Shown here in pieces: positions 49,373 through 58,173 of a stretch of DNA of 64,000 nt. The position numbers and the translations under genes are program-made. The stretch's first letter is position 1, and each line of letters starts with the position of its first letter. The stretch is from an uncultured Hyphomicrobium sp. (GTDB taxonomy: Bacteria > Pseudomonadota > Alphaproteobacteria > Rhizobiales > Hyphomicrobiaceae), in contig CAKTFJ010000003.1 of the NCBI GenBank assembly GCA_934555825.1, forward strand, positions 1-64,000. The letters run 5' to 3'. The notes under the pieces are model-generated. The model saw nothing but the letters and a program-made list of their open reading frames with translations. It was not told where the DNA came from and did no database searches.

Positions 49373-49575
49373 AAAACGCACCCCTCCACGGGCCATTGCG
49401 CGAGTTAATACTCATTTCGCGCACTGCGGTTAAAGGCGCGTTACCGGAGCCGGGCCGCCGCCGGGATAAGCCCATTGTGGTGAGGTCTAGGGCAGGCAGT
49501 TAAAGCAATATTATGCGTTTCGCCGTAGAGTGATAAAATGTTCCGATGAGTCCCGCTCCGAGGAGTTTTTTTGTC

Positions 49576-49968
49576 ATGCGTTCCCGGGTCTTCTCCCTGC
49601 TTTTGGCCGCCGTTGCCTTGGCCCTCATCCCCGTCGTCGCCGAAGCCGGCTACCGCCACGCGCCGCGCGGCTGGGGCAAGGTGCAGACGGTTCATCACTA
49701 CCGCTATCAGCCGCGCTACCGTCACGTGTATCACCAGCCCTATCGGTACGACCGTTACGCGTACCGTTCGGCCCCGCGTGGTTATTATCCGTATTACAAC
49801 TCGGGCCACTGGGCGCCGACCCGCGCTCTGCGCCACCGCCGCGATTGCTGCCGCCCTGTCGCGGCGCTGCCGCCCTACTATCGCGCCTGGGGCCATCCGC
49901 ATCGCTACTACTCGCACAGGAAGTGGCACCACCGTCATCACGGGCATCACCGCCATCACCACTGGTAG
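49576..49968 (+). CDS. Secreted His/Tyr/Arg-rich protein
   Basis: A 130-residue exported protein. The signal peptide ends at AEA (residue 24). The mature part is basic and rich in Tyr, Arg and His (for example HHYRYQPRYRHVYHQPYRY). It has one Cys pair (RRDCCRPV) and a His tail, HRKWHHRHHGHHRHHHW, that could bind transition metals. ATG 49576 follows GAGGAG; an ATG at 49546 is in frame. It has no recognised family. A terminator follows. Periplasmic metal buffering is a guess from composition. Confidence 0.75.
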   Translation: MRSRVFSLLLAAVALALIPVVAEAGYRHAPRGWGKVQTVHHYRYQPRYRHVYHQPYRYDRYAYRSAPRGYYPYYNSGHWAPTRALRHRRDCCRPVAALPPYYRAWGHPHRYYSHRKWHHRHHGHHRHHHW

Positions 49969-49999
49969 ACGCGCGCCTGCGAACATCTTCGAACCGGAG

Positions 50000-50027
50000 A
50001 GGGCCGCTTCGTGCGGCCTTCTTTTTT
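50000..50027 (+). terminator. Terminator after the His-rich protein gene
   Basis: AGGGCCGC (50000-50007) pairs with GCGGCCTT (50013-50020), with one G-T pair, and a T-run (50022-50027) follows directly. It lies 32 bp past the stop. Confidence 0.85.
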
Positions 50028-50143
50028 CCGGCAACAAAGCCCCGCGTTCATGCCGCATTCAGCGGCGATATCGTTGTCTCATGCCATGGCTGCGGCGTGT
50101 GCGTTCGGAGGCGCCGCGCTGAAACCTGTGGGTGAGACGTCCC

Positions 50144-50458
50144 ATGATCAGAAAACTCATGCACGCTACGCTGGCGCTCATGTTGGTGACCGGCTCGGTT
50201 GCCGCATCGATCCAGCCCGCCGAAGCCGGACGTGGTGGAAGGACGGCGGCGGGGATCGCCGCCGGCATCATCGGCCTCGGCATTCTCGGCGCATATGCGC
50301 ATTCGCGTGATCGCGACGAATATTACCGCGACGCCGAATGTTATCCCGGCCCAGAAGAGTGCGGCTGGACCAGGCGGCGCTGCTACACGGATAGCTGGGG
50401 CGACACCGTCTGCCGTGGCGGCCGCTGGGTCTGCTCGCGCCCGACATATTGCGACTGA
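50144..50458 (+). CDS. Secreted six-Cys protein with glycine-zipper segment
   Basis: A 104-residue exported protein. A signal peptide (MHATLALMLVTGSVAASIQP region) is followed by an Ala/Gly zipper-like helix TAAGIAAGIIGLGILGAYAH (about residues 34-53). The C-terminal 45 residues hold six Cys residues in AEC, EEC, RRC, TVC, WVC and TYC contexts, which would form three disulfides. The start could be GTG 50132. No family is recognised. Small Cys-rich envelope proteins of this kind recur in Rhizobiales. Confidence 0.72.
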   Translation: MIRKLMHATLALMLVTGSVAASIQPAEAGRGGRTAAGIAAGIIGLGILGAYAHSRDRDEYYRDAECYPGPEECGWTRRRCYTDSWGDTVCRGGRWVCSRPTYCD

Positions 50459-50541
50459 GCCACGACGCGGTGTCTTCAGGCATGAGGGAACGGCGCCCCC
50501 GGCGCAATGCCGTTGCTTGCCTGTGATTGGGCGAGTGGAGC

Positions 50542-51393
50542 TCAGCTTTTACGGCGTGCGATCGCTGCCCAATGCAGCGCAACGGCTGCCGCGTTCGAGA
50601 CGTTGAGGCTCGCGAGCGGCCCGCCTGTCGTGATCGAGACCAACTGATCGCACGTCTCCGCCGTGAGCTGGCGCAAGCCCTTGCCCTCGGCGCCGAGCAC
50701 AAGTGCGGAAGGCCCTGCAAACGTCTCGTCCTCCAGCCGCGCCGCGCTGGTGCCTTCCAGGCCGATCAGCCGGAAGCCCAGGTCCTTGAGATCCAGCATA
50801 GTCCGCGCAAGGTTCTGCACCATCAGCACCGGAACGAGATCGAGCGCGCCTGACGCCGACTTCGCGAGCACGCCGTTGAGCGGCGGGCTATGGCGGCGCG
50901 TCATGACGACACCCGACGCACCGAACGCGGCGGCAGAACGAAGAACCGCGCCCGCGTTGTGCGGGTCCGTCACGTGGTCGAGCAGCACGAGTGGCCCCAC
51001 TTCGGCGGCACGCTCGACGAGTTCGGCAAGATCCGGTTCAGGCAGTGGATCCGCTTCGAGCAGCAGGCCCTGATGAACGGTATCGGTGCCGAGCAGGCGG
51101 TCGAGCTCGCCCGGCGTGGTGCGTTCGACAGCGACCCCGCTCGCACGGATCACGTCGGCCAGGCGCCGCTCTGCGTTCTCTGTGGCCAGCAGGCGGTGGG
51201 CGGTGCGTCGGGCGTTACCGAGCGCCGCCTCGACTGCATGGCTGCCGAACAGCCGCACGAGGCCGTCATCCGTCTCGGCGAGTGCCCCGGGCGCAGCCGG
51301 TTTGCGCGACTTTGGACGCCCGCGCTGCGCGCCTTTATGGCCGCCTGGCCTCCACTTTTTCTGGCCTGTTCCGCGGGCCCGGCCCTCAGTCAT
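50542..51393 (-). CDS. rlmB: 23S rRNA 2'-O-ribose methyltransferase RlmB (SpoU family)
   Basis: A trefoil-knot (SPOUT) RNA methyltransferase. The N-terminal substrate-binding part is GLVRLFGSHAVEAALGNARR (about residues 44-63). The catalytic domain shows LVLLDHVTDPHNAGAVLRSA (motif 1), ALVLGAEGKGLRQLTAETCD (motif 2) and ASLNVSNAAAVALHWAA (motif 3, with the AdoMet knot). The N-terminus before residue 40 is basic and disordered. ATG 51393 is used; ATG 51444, with a good GAGGG site, is an alternative. RlmB versus another TrmH-type enzyme is inferred. Confidence 0.9.
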   Translation of the reverse strand: MTEGRARGTGQKKWRPGGHKGAQRGRPKSRKPAAPGALAETDDGLVRLFGSHAVEAALGNARRTAHRLLATENAERRLADVIRASGVAVERTTPGELDRLLGTDTVHQGLLLEADPLPEPDLAELVERAAEVGPLVLLDHVTDPHNAGAVLRSAAAFGASGVVMTRRHSPPLNGVLAKSASGALDLVPVLMVQNLARTMLDLKDLGFRLIGLEGTSAARLEDETFAGPSALVLGAEGKGLRQLTAETCDQLVSITTGGPLASLNVSNAAAVALHWAAIARRKS

Positions 51394-51610
51394 CGCTGGT
51401 CTTGCTCCGAATGGCGGCGACACCCCGCCTTGGCCCGAAGCCATAAGGGTTTTCCCTCGCTTTTCCAATTGACATCGGAAGGGCGGATTACCATAAGGAC
51501 GGACGTTGCCCTGCCGCTCGGCGAGCGCAGGGCGATTTTGTTTAAGCGCTGGGTCGGGGCCTGCCCCGATGACGGGCCGCAAGCGGTCCAGGCGCTTAAG
51601 GATTGGTCAC

Positions 51611-51695
51611 GGAGGGATGCCCGAGTGGCTAAAGGGGACGGACTGTAAATCCGTTGGCTTCGCCTACGCTGGTTCGAATCCAGCTCCCTCCACCA
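51611..51695 (+). tRNA. tRNA-Tyr (anticodon GUA)
   Basis: The acceptor GGAGGGA (51611-51617) pairs with TCCCTCC (51685-51691). The anticodon stem-loop ACGGACTGTAAATCCGT gives GTA. A long variable arm follows (TGGCTTCGCCTACGC), typical of class II Tyr tRNA, and the T arm contains GGTTCGAATCC. CCA is encoded at 51693-51695. Confidence 0.97.
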
Positions 51696-51785
51696 CCAAT
51701 CCTTCTTGCTTTAATCTTTTGATATTTTTGAAGTAAATATCACCATGCTCGGTGGCGACCCACGGCAGACTGGACGCCGCGACGC

Positions 51786-52148
51786 TCACGACACCTCCGC
51801 CCAATAGCGCGGCGTCTCCCAGACGCGGATCATCGGTGCAAATCCCGGCAGTGCCGCCTTGATGCGCTCTCGCAACCAGAGACCCAGCATTTCGCTTGTC
51901 GGGTTTTCGAGCCCAGGCAGATCATTCAGGCACCGGTGGTCCAATTGGTCGATCAGAGGCTGCACTACGGCGTCGAGTTCCGCGTAGTCCATCACGAACC
52001 CGCGCGGGTCGAGCGACCCTTCGATCAAAATTTCGACAAGGTAGTTGTGGCCGTGCAGGCGCTTACACTTGTGGCCATCGGGAACGTTCGGCAGCCAATG
52101 CGCGGCTTCAAACGTATAAGACGCGCCGATCCTGACACGCTCGCCCAT
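51786..52148 (-). CDS. queD: 6-carboxytetrahydropterin synthase QueD
   Basis: Converts 7,8-dihydroneopterin triphosphate to 6-carboxytetrahydropterin on the way to queuosine, the modified base of tRNA-Tyr among others. The 120-residue protein has zinc His residues His17 (FEAAHWLPN), His32 and His34 (RLHGHNYLVE) and the catalytic Cys28 (HKCKRLHGH). VMDYAELDAVVQPLIDQLDH and LENPTSEMLGLWLRE are family blocks. It lies 91 bp from tRNA-Tyr, a substrate of queuosine modification. The 243-bp gap upstream (52149-52391) holds no gene I can support. Confidence 0.96.
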   Translation of the reverse strand: MGERVRIGASYTFEAAHWLPNVPDGHKCKRLHGHNYLVEILIEGSLDPRGFVMDYAELDAVVQPLIDQLDHRCLNDLPGLENPTSEMLGLWLRERIKAALPGFAPMIRVWETPRYWAEVS

Positions 52149-52391
52149 CCAAATATGTCCCTTCCAAAGAGCACCTGATCAACTCAGGCCGTACCGAACA
52201 CCGGTCGTTGCTTTCCGTGGTTGACCCATATCAATCCAATCTCTTCCAGCAATCTTCCGGATCTCAGGTGATTGAACGGAAGTATCGAGGCCGGGCTTGA
52301 AACGGATCTCGTCGAGGATGCATGCCGACGTGAAGCGGGGGAGTTTGCCGGCTCGTTGCGAAGCTGGTTGTCCTTCTGCCCATCTGTGCCT

Positions 52392-53318
52392 TCAGTCCGC
52401 CCACTCGGGATCGGTCGTGAATACGATTGTGAGCCAGCGGTCCGGGCTTTCGTCTCCGAGCGCTGCCCCGATCTCGTCGCGAAGTGCATCCCAATCTTCG
52501 AGCTGCTTGGCCGGCCAGTCGGTCGGCACGATGAAATAGAGCTCGATCTGCCGGCCGCGCCCCACGCGGGCGACATACGCTCTGTACGAGAGGAATCCGT
52601 AGCGGCTCACAATCCCCTGCGCCACCGTATCGACATGCTGCTTAAGGTCTGCGGGTGTTACGAGCAGCACGTCGGCAAGGGCTTGCTTCACCGTGCCGGC
52701 CGGGATTGGAAGGATCGCGAGTGAAACGACCGCAAGGATGGCCGGATCGACGTAAGGCGAGAGCCACTCAAGTTTCGTCCCCTGGATGAAATAGCCGAAC
52801 ACGAATGCGACGAGGAGCGCAGCGGTCAAAGCGGCCGACATCATCCAGGCTTTGGCGTCGAGGCCGAGAAAATCCGATTTGATGGTCCGGTTTGCACGCC
52901 GGACGAGGAAAGCCATGGTCATCGCCACCACAAGCGTCACGACCGCGTAGATGATCGCGTGGCTGAACTCGAGCAGGCGCCCGCCGGTCAGGAGACTATC
53001 GATGGCGTTGATCAGGGCATAGATCGCGGCGCCGATGAGCAGCGTACCGCTGAGGCCGAGCACCATCGGCTCGAGATGCCAGAAACCCATCGTAAATCGA
53101 TTGATGAGGCGGCTTTCGGTTGGCTTTCCAGACGTGGAGGCCGCGATCAAATTGGCGACGAGCAGCGCGACGACAGTCATGCTCGCATCCAGAAGCGAAT
53201 AGACACCGTCGAACACGATTGCGAAGGAGCCGGAAAGCAATCCGAACACGATGCCAAGGCTGGCCAGCAGAACAGTGATGGCTATGGAGATGCGGAGAAC
53301 GCTCTGTTCGGATTTCAA
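52392..53318 (-). CDS. Cation diffusion facilitator family transporter
   Basis: A 308-residue membrane protein with six likely helices and a cytoplasmic C-terminal domain. GSFAIVFDGVYSLLDASMTV (about residues 30-49) is the helix-2 region with two Asp residues. The helix-5 site reads SDFLGLDAKAWMMSAALTAA, where a typical His-x3-Asp is replaced by Asp-x3-Trp, so the metal preference is unclear. CDF proteins exchange Zn, Mn, Fe or other divalent ions for protons. Its start is 21 bases before a Met-Lys-rich N-terminus. It is monocistronic. Confidence 0.88.
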   Translation of the reverse strand: MKSEQSVLRISIAITVLLASLGIVFGLLSGSFAIVFDGVYSLLDASMTVVALLVANLIAASTSGKPTESRLINRFTMGFWHLEPMVLGLSGTLLIGAAIYALINAIDSLLTGGRLLEFSHAIIYAVVTLVVAMTMAFLVRRANRTIKSDFLGLDAKAWMMSAALTAALLVAFVFGYFIQGTKLEWLSPYVDPAILAVVSLAILPIPAGTVKQALADVLLVTPADLKQHVDTVAQGIVSRYGFLSYRAYVARVGRGRQIELYFIVPTDWPAKQLEDWDALRDEIGAALGDESPDRWLTIVFTTDPEWAD

Positions 53319-53615
53319 GGGAGCCTCATTGCATTTGCCTTGGATCGGCGGTTAGCGCGAGTTGAAACGGACCGCCACGTCGAACGCAGGCCGAACGAGC
53401 GCGACGCGGATAGCGGCGCTTAAGGCGCTGGCGAGCATATATCGGTGCGCGATTGGCTCATGGTAGCTCCGGATCTGATCTGGAGAACGATAACCCGCTT
53501 CAAAGCCGGCTTCACTCGATGCCGGGATATAATCCCCGTCTGTTCTGCCATGACACGGCAGGTGAGGTGCGCCAAGAGCTACCCCAAATAACAACCGTTA
53601 TAGGGAGAGAGCCTC

Positions 53616-54245
53616 GTGAAGCGATTGATGCTCGTGGCGGGACTGCTGTTCGGAATGACCGCGACGGCCCACGCCGACTGCTCGGCAGAGGTGGACCAGG
53701 CGTTTAGTAAGTTGCGCGGCGGAAAGGGATTTCGCGTCGAGACGAAGATCGTTCATGAGCAGCAGGGCACGCTGGACATGACCGTGGACTATATTCTGCC
53801 CGATCGGATGCATCAGCGCGTTCGGATGGGCAACAGTCCGGCTCTGATGGAGACGGTCGCCATCGGCGAGAAGGTTTGGTCCAACCAAGGCCAAGGCTGG
53901 ACGGAAGTACCTCAGAATTTCGCGGAGGCGATCGTCGGTCAGCTCAAGGAGCAGGTCTCGCCGTCCACGAAGAACATCCTCAAATACGAGTGCCTGGGTG
54001 AGACCGAGTTCGAAGGCAAGGCCTACCTCGCTTACAAGGCGGCGCTGCCCGTGCCGGTCGAAGAGCGCCCCAAGAGTGCGCCCGAAGCTCCGCGCCAACC
54101 CGACAACGTGCAGACCGTCTACATCGACAAGGAGTCGGGCCTTCCCGTGCGCAACGTTGTGACAAAGCCGGACAAACCTGACGAGCGCGTGTTCGACAGC
54201 ACGTTTTCGACGCCGGGGAACGTCGTCATCAACGAGCCGGGTTGA
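53616..54245 (+). CDS. Secreted protein with LolA-like features, unknown function
   Basis: A 209-residue exported protein. The signal peptide is MKRLMLVAGLLFGMTATAHA. The mature part has an alternating beta pattern like lipoprotein-carrier folds: GKGFRVETKIVHEQQGTLDM, DYILPDRMHQRVRM, VWSNQGQGWTEVPQNFAEAI. The end has a strand QTVYIDKESGLPVRNVV. The resemblance to LolA is structural only. GTG 53616 follows GGAGAGAG. It is convergent with the mxaB-like gene and shares a bidirectional terminator. The 297-bp gap upstream (53319-53615) has no gene I can support. Confidence 0.75.
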   Translation: MKRLMLVAGLLFGMTATAHADCSAEVDQAFSKLRGGKGFRVETKIVHEQQGTLDMTVDYILPDRMHQRVRMGNSPALMETVAIGEKVWSNQGQGWTEVPQNFAEAIVGQLKEQVSPSTKNILKYECLGETEFEGKAYLAYKAALPVPVEERPKSAPEAPRQPDNVQTVYIDKESGLPVRNVVTKPDKPDERVFDSTFSTPGNVVINEPG

Positions 54246-54274
54246 TTCGTTCGCAAGCGTCATTGCTTGTAAGA

Positions 54275-54314
54275 AAAAACGCGGAGAGCATATCGCTCCC
54301 CGCGTTTTTATTTT
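54275..54314. terminator. Bidirectional terminator
   Basis: AAAAACGCGG-A-GAGC (54275-54289) pairs with GCTC-C-CCGCGTTTTT (54295-54309), with one mismatch. The A-run and T-run flanks allow termination from both the secreted-protein gene and the mxaB-like gene. Confidence 0.85.
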
Positions 54315-54336
54315 GCGGCGTGACGGTCTGCAGTCG

Positions 54337-55017
54337 CTAGTCGCGATTGCGACGCCCAGACGGTCCGGGCAAATGCTGGATCGCAATCCGCATCAGTTCC
54401 GGCAGGCTGCGCGCGCCGAGCTTCATCTTGATCTGCGATGTCGTGTTGGCGACGGTCTTGTAGCTGATGTTGAGCTCTTCCGCGATGACGCCGTAAGACT
54501 TGCCTTCCGCGATAAGAGAAAGCGTCTGCAATTCGCGAACGGTAAGCGCCTGCAGCGGGCTCTGATTGAGCCGCGTCTCGCTGAATGCGATTTCCGATGC
54601 CACCTCGTGGCTAAGATAGGGCTTTCCGCTGCGCACGGTGTGGAACGCCTTGAGAAATTCGTCGGAAGGCGCGTCTTTCAGCAGATAGCCGGTTGCGCCG
54701 GCTTCGAGTGCACGGCGAATGATCATCGGATCGCTGTGCATGCTGAGCACGAGGATCGGCGTCTTCTTGTCGTGCAAGCGAAGCCTGCGCACGAACGAAA
54801 GACCGCCGAGTGCGGCCGTCTTGATCGAAAGATCGACGATGATCACGTGCGGGTGATGCGCGCGATACTGTCGGTAGCCGTCGGCCAGCCCGCCTGACTG
54901 AAGCACGCGAGCGACCTCGGCTTCCTCCAAAATGCGCGCGCATCCCTGCAACACGAAGGGGTGATCGTCGATGATGAGCACGCGCAGTTGCTCAGCGCTT
55001 TGCATGGCTAGTCCCAT
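54337..55017 (-). CDS. mxaB: LuxR-family response regulator, probable methanol-oxidation regulator MxaB
   Basis: A 226-residue NarL/FixJ-type regulator. The receiver has LRVLIIDDHPFVLQGCARIL (Asp17, Asp18) and phosphoacceptor Asp62 in HVIIVDLSIK, with Thr/Ser and Lys in LVLSMHSD and GYLLKDA. The C-terminal HTH is LTVRELQTLSLIAEGKSYGV with LNISYKTVANTTSQIKMKLG. In Methylobacterium, MxaB is a response regulator needed for mxaF transcription and is encoded with the mxa genes; here it is divergent from mxaF and preceded by a lipoprotein gene, as in the mxaH-mxaB order. The assignment is from synteny. No partner kinase is in the window. Confidence 0.75.
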   Translation of the reverse strand: MGLAMQSAEQLRVLIIDDHPFVLQGCARILEEAEVARVLQSGGLADGYRQYRAHHPHVIIVDLSIKTAALGGLSFVRRLRLHDKKTPILVLSMHSDPMIIRRALEAGATGYLLKDAPSDEFLKAFHTVRSGKPYLSHEVASEIAFSETRLNQSPLQALTVRELQTLSLIAEGKSYGVIAEELNISYKTVANTTSQIKMKLGARSLPELMRIAIQHLPGPSGRRNRD

Positions 55018-55039
55018 TGGTCGTCTATCCTCGGCACAG

Positions 55040-55549
55040 TCACGATCGTTTGCCGCCGTAGCGGGCCTTCAAGTCGGCGAGAGCTGCATCGCGCGTAACT
55101 TTTGCCGACCTGAGATTGAAATAATGTTGAGTCACCGCGCCAAAGCCTTCCGTCATTCCGACGTCGTTGGCAATGCCGGTCAAGTCGTCGAGCAGCGACG
55201 TGGCGCTTTCTTCGATGCCAAGCGGCACAAGCATATCGGAAAGCTGTGCAGCGCGGTTTGCGATCATGCGCTCGCTTTCCCGATAGAGTCCGTGCGCGGT
55301 ATCGAGTCGAGCCGCGACCCGCTGAACTTCGGCGTCGTCGACGGGGCGGAGTGACGCCTCACGGCGGCTCACGAGCCACTGCGCCGGCGTGATCTGATGG
55401 CCGAGATCCAGCCACTTCACCTGATGCGGCGCAGCGGTCTCGGCCGTCGTTTGCGCCTTGTTGCGCGTGTCGGAGGCTTCGTCGCTGCACGCCGCCACCG
55501 CTCCGCTCATGAGGGCGCACAATGCGAGCAACGACAGGCGCCGGCTCAT
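55040..55549 (-). CDS. Lipoprotein, possible MxaH
   Basis: A 169-residue protein with a lipoprotein signal (RLSLLALCALMSGAVAAC, lipid Cys21). The mature part is helical: PAQWLVSRREASLRPVDDAE, VPLGIEESATSLLDDLTGIA and a basic C-terminus. It lies 22 bp upstream of the probable mxaB on the same strand. The mxaH-mxaB order in Methylobacterium suggests MxaH, but I cannot confirm the similarity by eye. ATG 55549 is chosen because it gives a clean signal peptide; the frame starts at 55606. Confidence 0.65.
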   Translation of the reverse strand: MSRRLSLLALCALMSGAVAACSDEASDTRNKAQTTAETAAPHQVKWLDLGHQITPAQWLVSRREASLRPVDDAEVQRVAARLDTAHGLYRESERMIANRAAQLSDMLVPLGIEESATSLLDDLTGIANDVGMTEGFGAVTQHYFNLRSAKVTRDAALADLKARYGGKRS

Positions 55550-55770
55550 GTGAGCCGCGACCGCAAAAAAAAGACGATCGTTAAGCACGTTTCCACCCGT
55601 CTCCACAGCATTACGTCTTGGCTAGAATGACGAACTTTTCTTGAAGATGAACACCACAAGACGAGCGAAAGCGTCGATCACAATAACGTTACATCGTTAC
55701 GTTTTTGCCTGTTGTCCGTGCACGCCCGGCGCCTTTGCATCTTCTTCCCGCCGATGTCTGCCAGTTGGAC

Positions 55771-55861
55771 TAGAGACCGGATCGAATGTCGCAGTCTAGC
55801 TTCGCGGCACGGTGCGACCTGATGGTCTCAAGTGACGACAAACAAGTCCTTAGAGACCGGA
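55771..55861. promoter_or_regulatory. Direct repeats TAGAGACCGGA in the mxaF upstream region
   Basis: TAGAGACCGGA occurs at 55771-55781 and again at 55851-55861, exactly 80 bp apart, in the 481-bp divergent gap between the lipoprotein gene and mxaF. The core GAGACC is also found inverted at 55824-55829 (GGTCTC), and GAGACTGG occurs near 55909. Farther left, CGTTAC is repeated at 55687-55692 and 55695-55700. These are candidate sites for the mxa regulator. I could not define the mxaF -35 and -10 boxes. No gene is seen in this gap. Confidence 0.55.
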
Positions 55862-56030
55862 CAAGATCGGACCGTGAGCGATGTCTCGGGACGTGGGTCA
55901 CGAGAGCATCGCGAGACTGGAAAGAGGCGGACTTCGGGACGGTCCCCTGGGGCGTGCAAGTGCGTGCGCTCCAAGCGACTTCGCGTGGCAACCGCCTCGG
56001 CCTTGGGATGGATAACGCGAGGTTTTGGGA

Positions 56031-57914
56031 ATGATGAAGCACCTGGGTAAGGGGCTGTTGGCTGGCGCGTCGTGCGTCGCGCTTACGGTCGCCATGGGTT
56101 CGGCATCCTCCACGTTTGCGAACGACAAGCTCGTTGAGCTGTCGAAGAGCAACGAGGCATGGATTATGCCGGGCAGAAACTATAGCTCGCAGAACTACAG
56201 CGAAAATAAGCAGATCAACACCGAGAACGTGAAGGACCTGCGCGCTGCATGGTCGTTCTCGACCGGTCTGCTGCACGGCCATGAGGGCACGCCGCTGGTC
56301 GTAGACAACGTGATCTACGTCCACACGTCGTTCCCGAACAACACGTTTGCTCTGGATCTCGACGATCCCGGCCGCATCATCTGGCAGCACAAGCCGAAGC
56401 AGGATCCTGCTGCGCGCTCGGTTGCTTGCTGCGACCTCGTCAACCGTGGTCTGGCCTACTGGCCGGGTGACGGCGACACGCCGCCCCTCATCGTCAAGAC
56501 TCAGCTCGACGGTCACCTCGTGACCCTCAACGCCAAGACCGGCGAAGAGTACTGGAAGGTCGAGAACGGCGACATCGCTGTCGGTCAGACGCTGACCCAG
56601 GCTCCTTACGTCATTAAGGATCTGGCGATCGTCGGTTCGTCGGGCGCCGAGCTCGGTGTTCGTGGTCACGTGACCGCCTACAACATCAAGACGGGCGAGC
56701 AGGTCTGGCGCGTTTACGCGACCGGTCCCGACTCCGACGTCGGTCTGATGGACAACTTCAACGAAGCCAACCCGCACTTCGGCCAGAAGAACCTTGGCAC
56801 GGAGACCTGGGAAGGCGACGCTTGGAAGATCGGCGGCGGCACCAACTGGGGTTGGTACGCATACGATCCTGAGACGAACCTCTTCCACTACGGCTCGGGC
56901 AACCCGGCTCCGTGGAACGAGACCATGCGTCCGGGCGACAACAAGTGGACGATGACCATCTGGGGTCGCGATGCCGACACCGGTCTGGCCAAGTTCGGCT
57001 ACCAGAAGACCCCGCACGACGAGTGGGACTACGCTGGCGTGAACGTCATGATCCTTTCGGAGCAGACGGACCGCGAAGGCAAGAAGCGTAAGCTTCTGAC
57101 CCACCCCGATCGTAACGGCATCGTCTACACGCTCGACCGCGAGAACGGTGACCTCATCTCGGCTGACAAGCTCGACGATACGGTCAACTGGGTGAAGCAG
57201 GTCGACCTGAAGACGGGTCTTCCGGTTCGCGATCCTGAGTTCGGCACCCGTATGGACCACCGCGGCAAGGAAATCTGCCCGTCGGCCATGGGTTACCACA
57301 ACCAGGGCCACGACTCCTACGATCCCACGAAGGAACTCTTCTTCATGGGCATCAACCACATCTGCATGGACTGGGAGCCCTTCATGCTTCCGTACCGTGC
57401 GGGTCAGTTCTTCGTCGGCGCCACGCTGTGGATGTATCCGGGTCCGAAGGGCGATCGCCAGAACTACCTGGGTCTTGGTCAGATCAAGGCCTACAACTCG
57501 ATCTCTGGCGAGTACAAGTGGGAGAAGATGGAGCGCTTCTCGGTTTGGGGTGGCACGATGGCTACCGCAGGCAACCTGGTGTTCTACGGAACGCTTGATG
57601 GCTTCATCAAGGCTCGCAACTCCGACAACGGCGACTTGCTCTGGAAGTACAAGCTTCCCTCGGGCGTGATCGGTCACCCGATGACGTATGAGCACAAGGG
57701 CACGCAGTACGTCGCTATCATGTACGGTGTTGGTGGTTGGCCGGGCGTTGGCCTCGTGTTCGACCTGCAGGATCCGACCGCCGGTCTTGGTGCCGTCGGC
57801 GCCTTCAAGAACCTGCAGAACTACACCCAGATGGGTGGCGGCCTCCAGGTGTTCTCGCTCGACGGCAAGAACCCCTACTCTGAGGACGTCAACGTCGGTG
57901 AGTACGAGGGCTAA
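56031..57914 (+). CDS. mxaF: Methanol dehydrogenase large subunit MxaF (PQQ, calcium type)
   Basis: Periplasmic PQQ enzyme that oxidises methanol to formaldehyde and passes electrons to cytochrome cL. From ATG 56031 the precursor has 627 residues; the signal ends at TFA (residue 30). The vicinal disulfide is Cys133-Cys134 ([13 protein letters not shown]). The calcium/PQQ ligands are Glu207 ([10 protein letters not shown]) and Asn291 ([10 protein letters not shown]), and the catalytic Asp333 is in [11 protein letters not shown]. Mature numbering (177, 261, 303) equals that of known MxaF. Ala335, two residues after the catalytic Asp, is Asp in lanthanide XoxF, so this is the Ca enzyme. mxaJ, G, I, R, S, A and C follow. 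Confidence 0.99.
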   Translation: MMKHLGKGLLAGASCVALTVAMGSASSTFANDKLVELSKSNEAWIMPGRNYSSQNYSENKQINTENVKDLRAAWSFSTGLLHGHEGTPLVVDNVIYVHTSFPNNTFALDLDDPGRIIWQHKPKQDPAARSVACCDLVNRGLAYWPGDGDTPPLIVKTQLDGHLVTLNAKTGEEYWKVENGDIAVGQTLTQAPYVIKDLAIVGSSGAELGVRGHVTAYNIKTGEQVWRVYATGPDSDVGLMDNFNEANPHFGQKNLGTETWEGDAWKIGGGTNWGWYAYDPETNLFHYGSGNPAPWNETMRPGDNKWTMTIWGRDADTGLAKFGYQKTPHDEWDYAGVNVMILSEQTDREGKKRKLLTHPDRNGIVYTLDRENGDLISADKLDDTVNWVKQVDLKTGLPVRDPEFGTRMDHRGKEICPSAMGYHNQGHDSYDPTKELFFMGINHICMDWEPFMLPYRAGQFFVGATLWMYPGPKGDRQNYLGLGQIKAYNSISGEYKWEKMERFSVWGGTMATAGNLVFYGTLDGFIKARNSDNGDLLWKYKLPSGVIGHPMTYEHKGTQYVAIMYGVGGWPGVGLVFDLQDPTAGLGAVGAFKNLQNYTQMGGGLQVFSLDGKNPYSEDVNVGEYEG

Positions 57915-57928
57915 GTTAGCCTAAAGGT

Positions 57929-57960
57929 TCCGCCGCAGCGCTGATCGGCGCTGCGGCGGA
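57929..57960 (+). terminator. Strong hairpin between mxaF and mxaJ
   Basis: A perfect 13-bp stem (57929-57941 with 57948-57960) and the hexaloop TGATCG lie 14 bp after the mxaF stop. No T-run follows, so it probably stabilises or processes the mxaF mRNA and reduces downstream expression without fully stopping it. Confidence 0.75.
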
Positions 57961-58173
57961 GCTGACCACCTAAATAATCGAAAACAAGCATGAGGTTCAT
58001 GCGCAAGCGCGACCCTTGAGAAGGGCGGGCTTGGTAGTGAACCGACATGAGGGGCAAAAGCCGCAACGCAAACCCGGAGAGCATCCGCAGCGCGAAGAGA
58101 CGGCAACGCCAAACGATCGGACCTTTTTGAAAGATCAGATCGACACACAAGAGGAAAACCTAAGGTGACAGTA

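Noticed and set aside
52184..52576. A minus-strand frame of 130 codons downstream of the cation transporter
   Set aside because: Its first part lies antisense-frame inside the transporter gene, and the remainder (to 52184) has no recognisable domain or start.
53352..53594. An 80-codon minus-strand frame in the gap between the cation transporter and the secreted protein
   Set aside because: It has no good ribosome site and no motif. It may be spurious; conservation data would be needed.
56031..57914. XoxF-type lanthanide methanol dehydrogenase
   Set aside because: The position diagnostic for lanthanide binding is Ala, and mxaI and mxaG are present, so the gene is mxaF.
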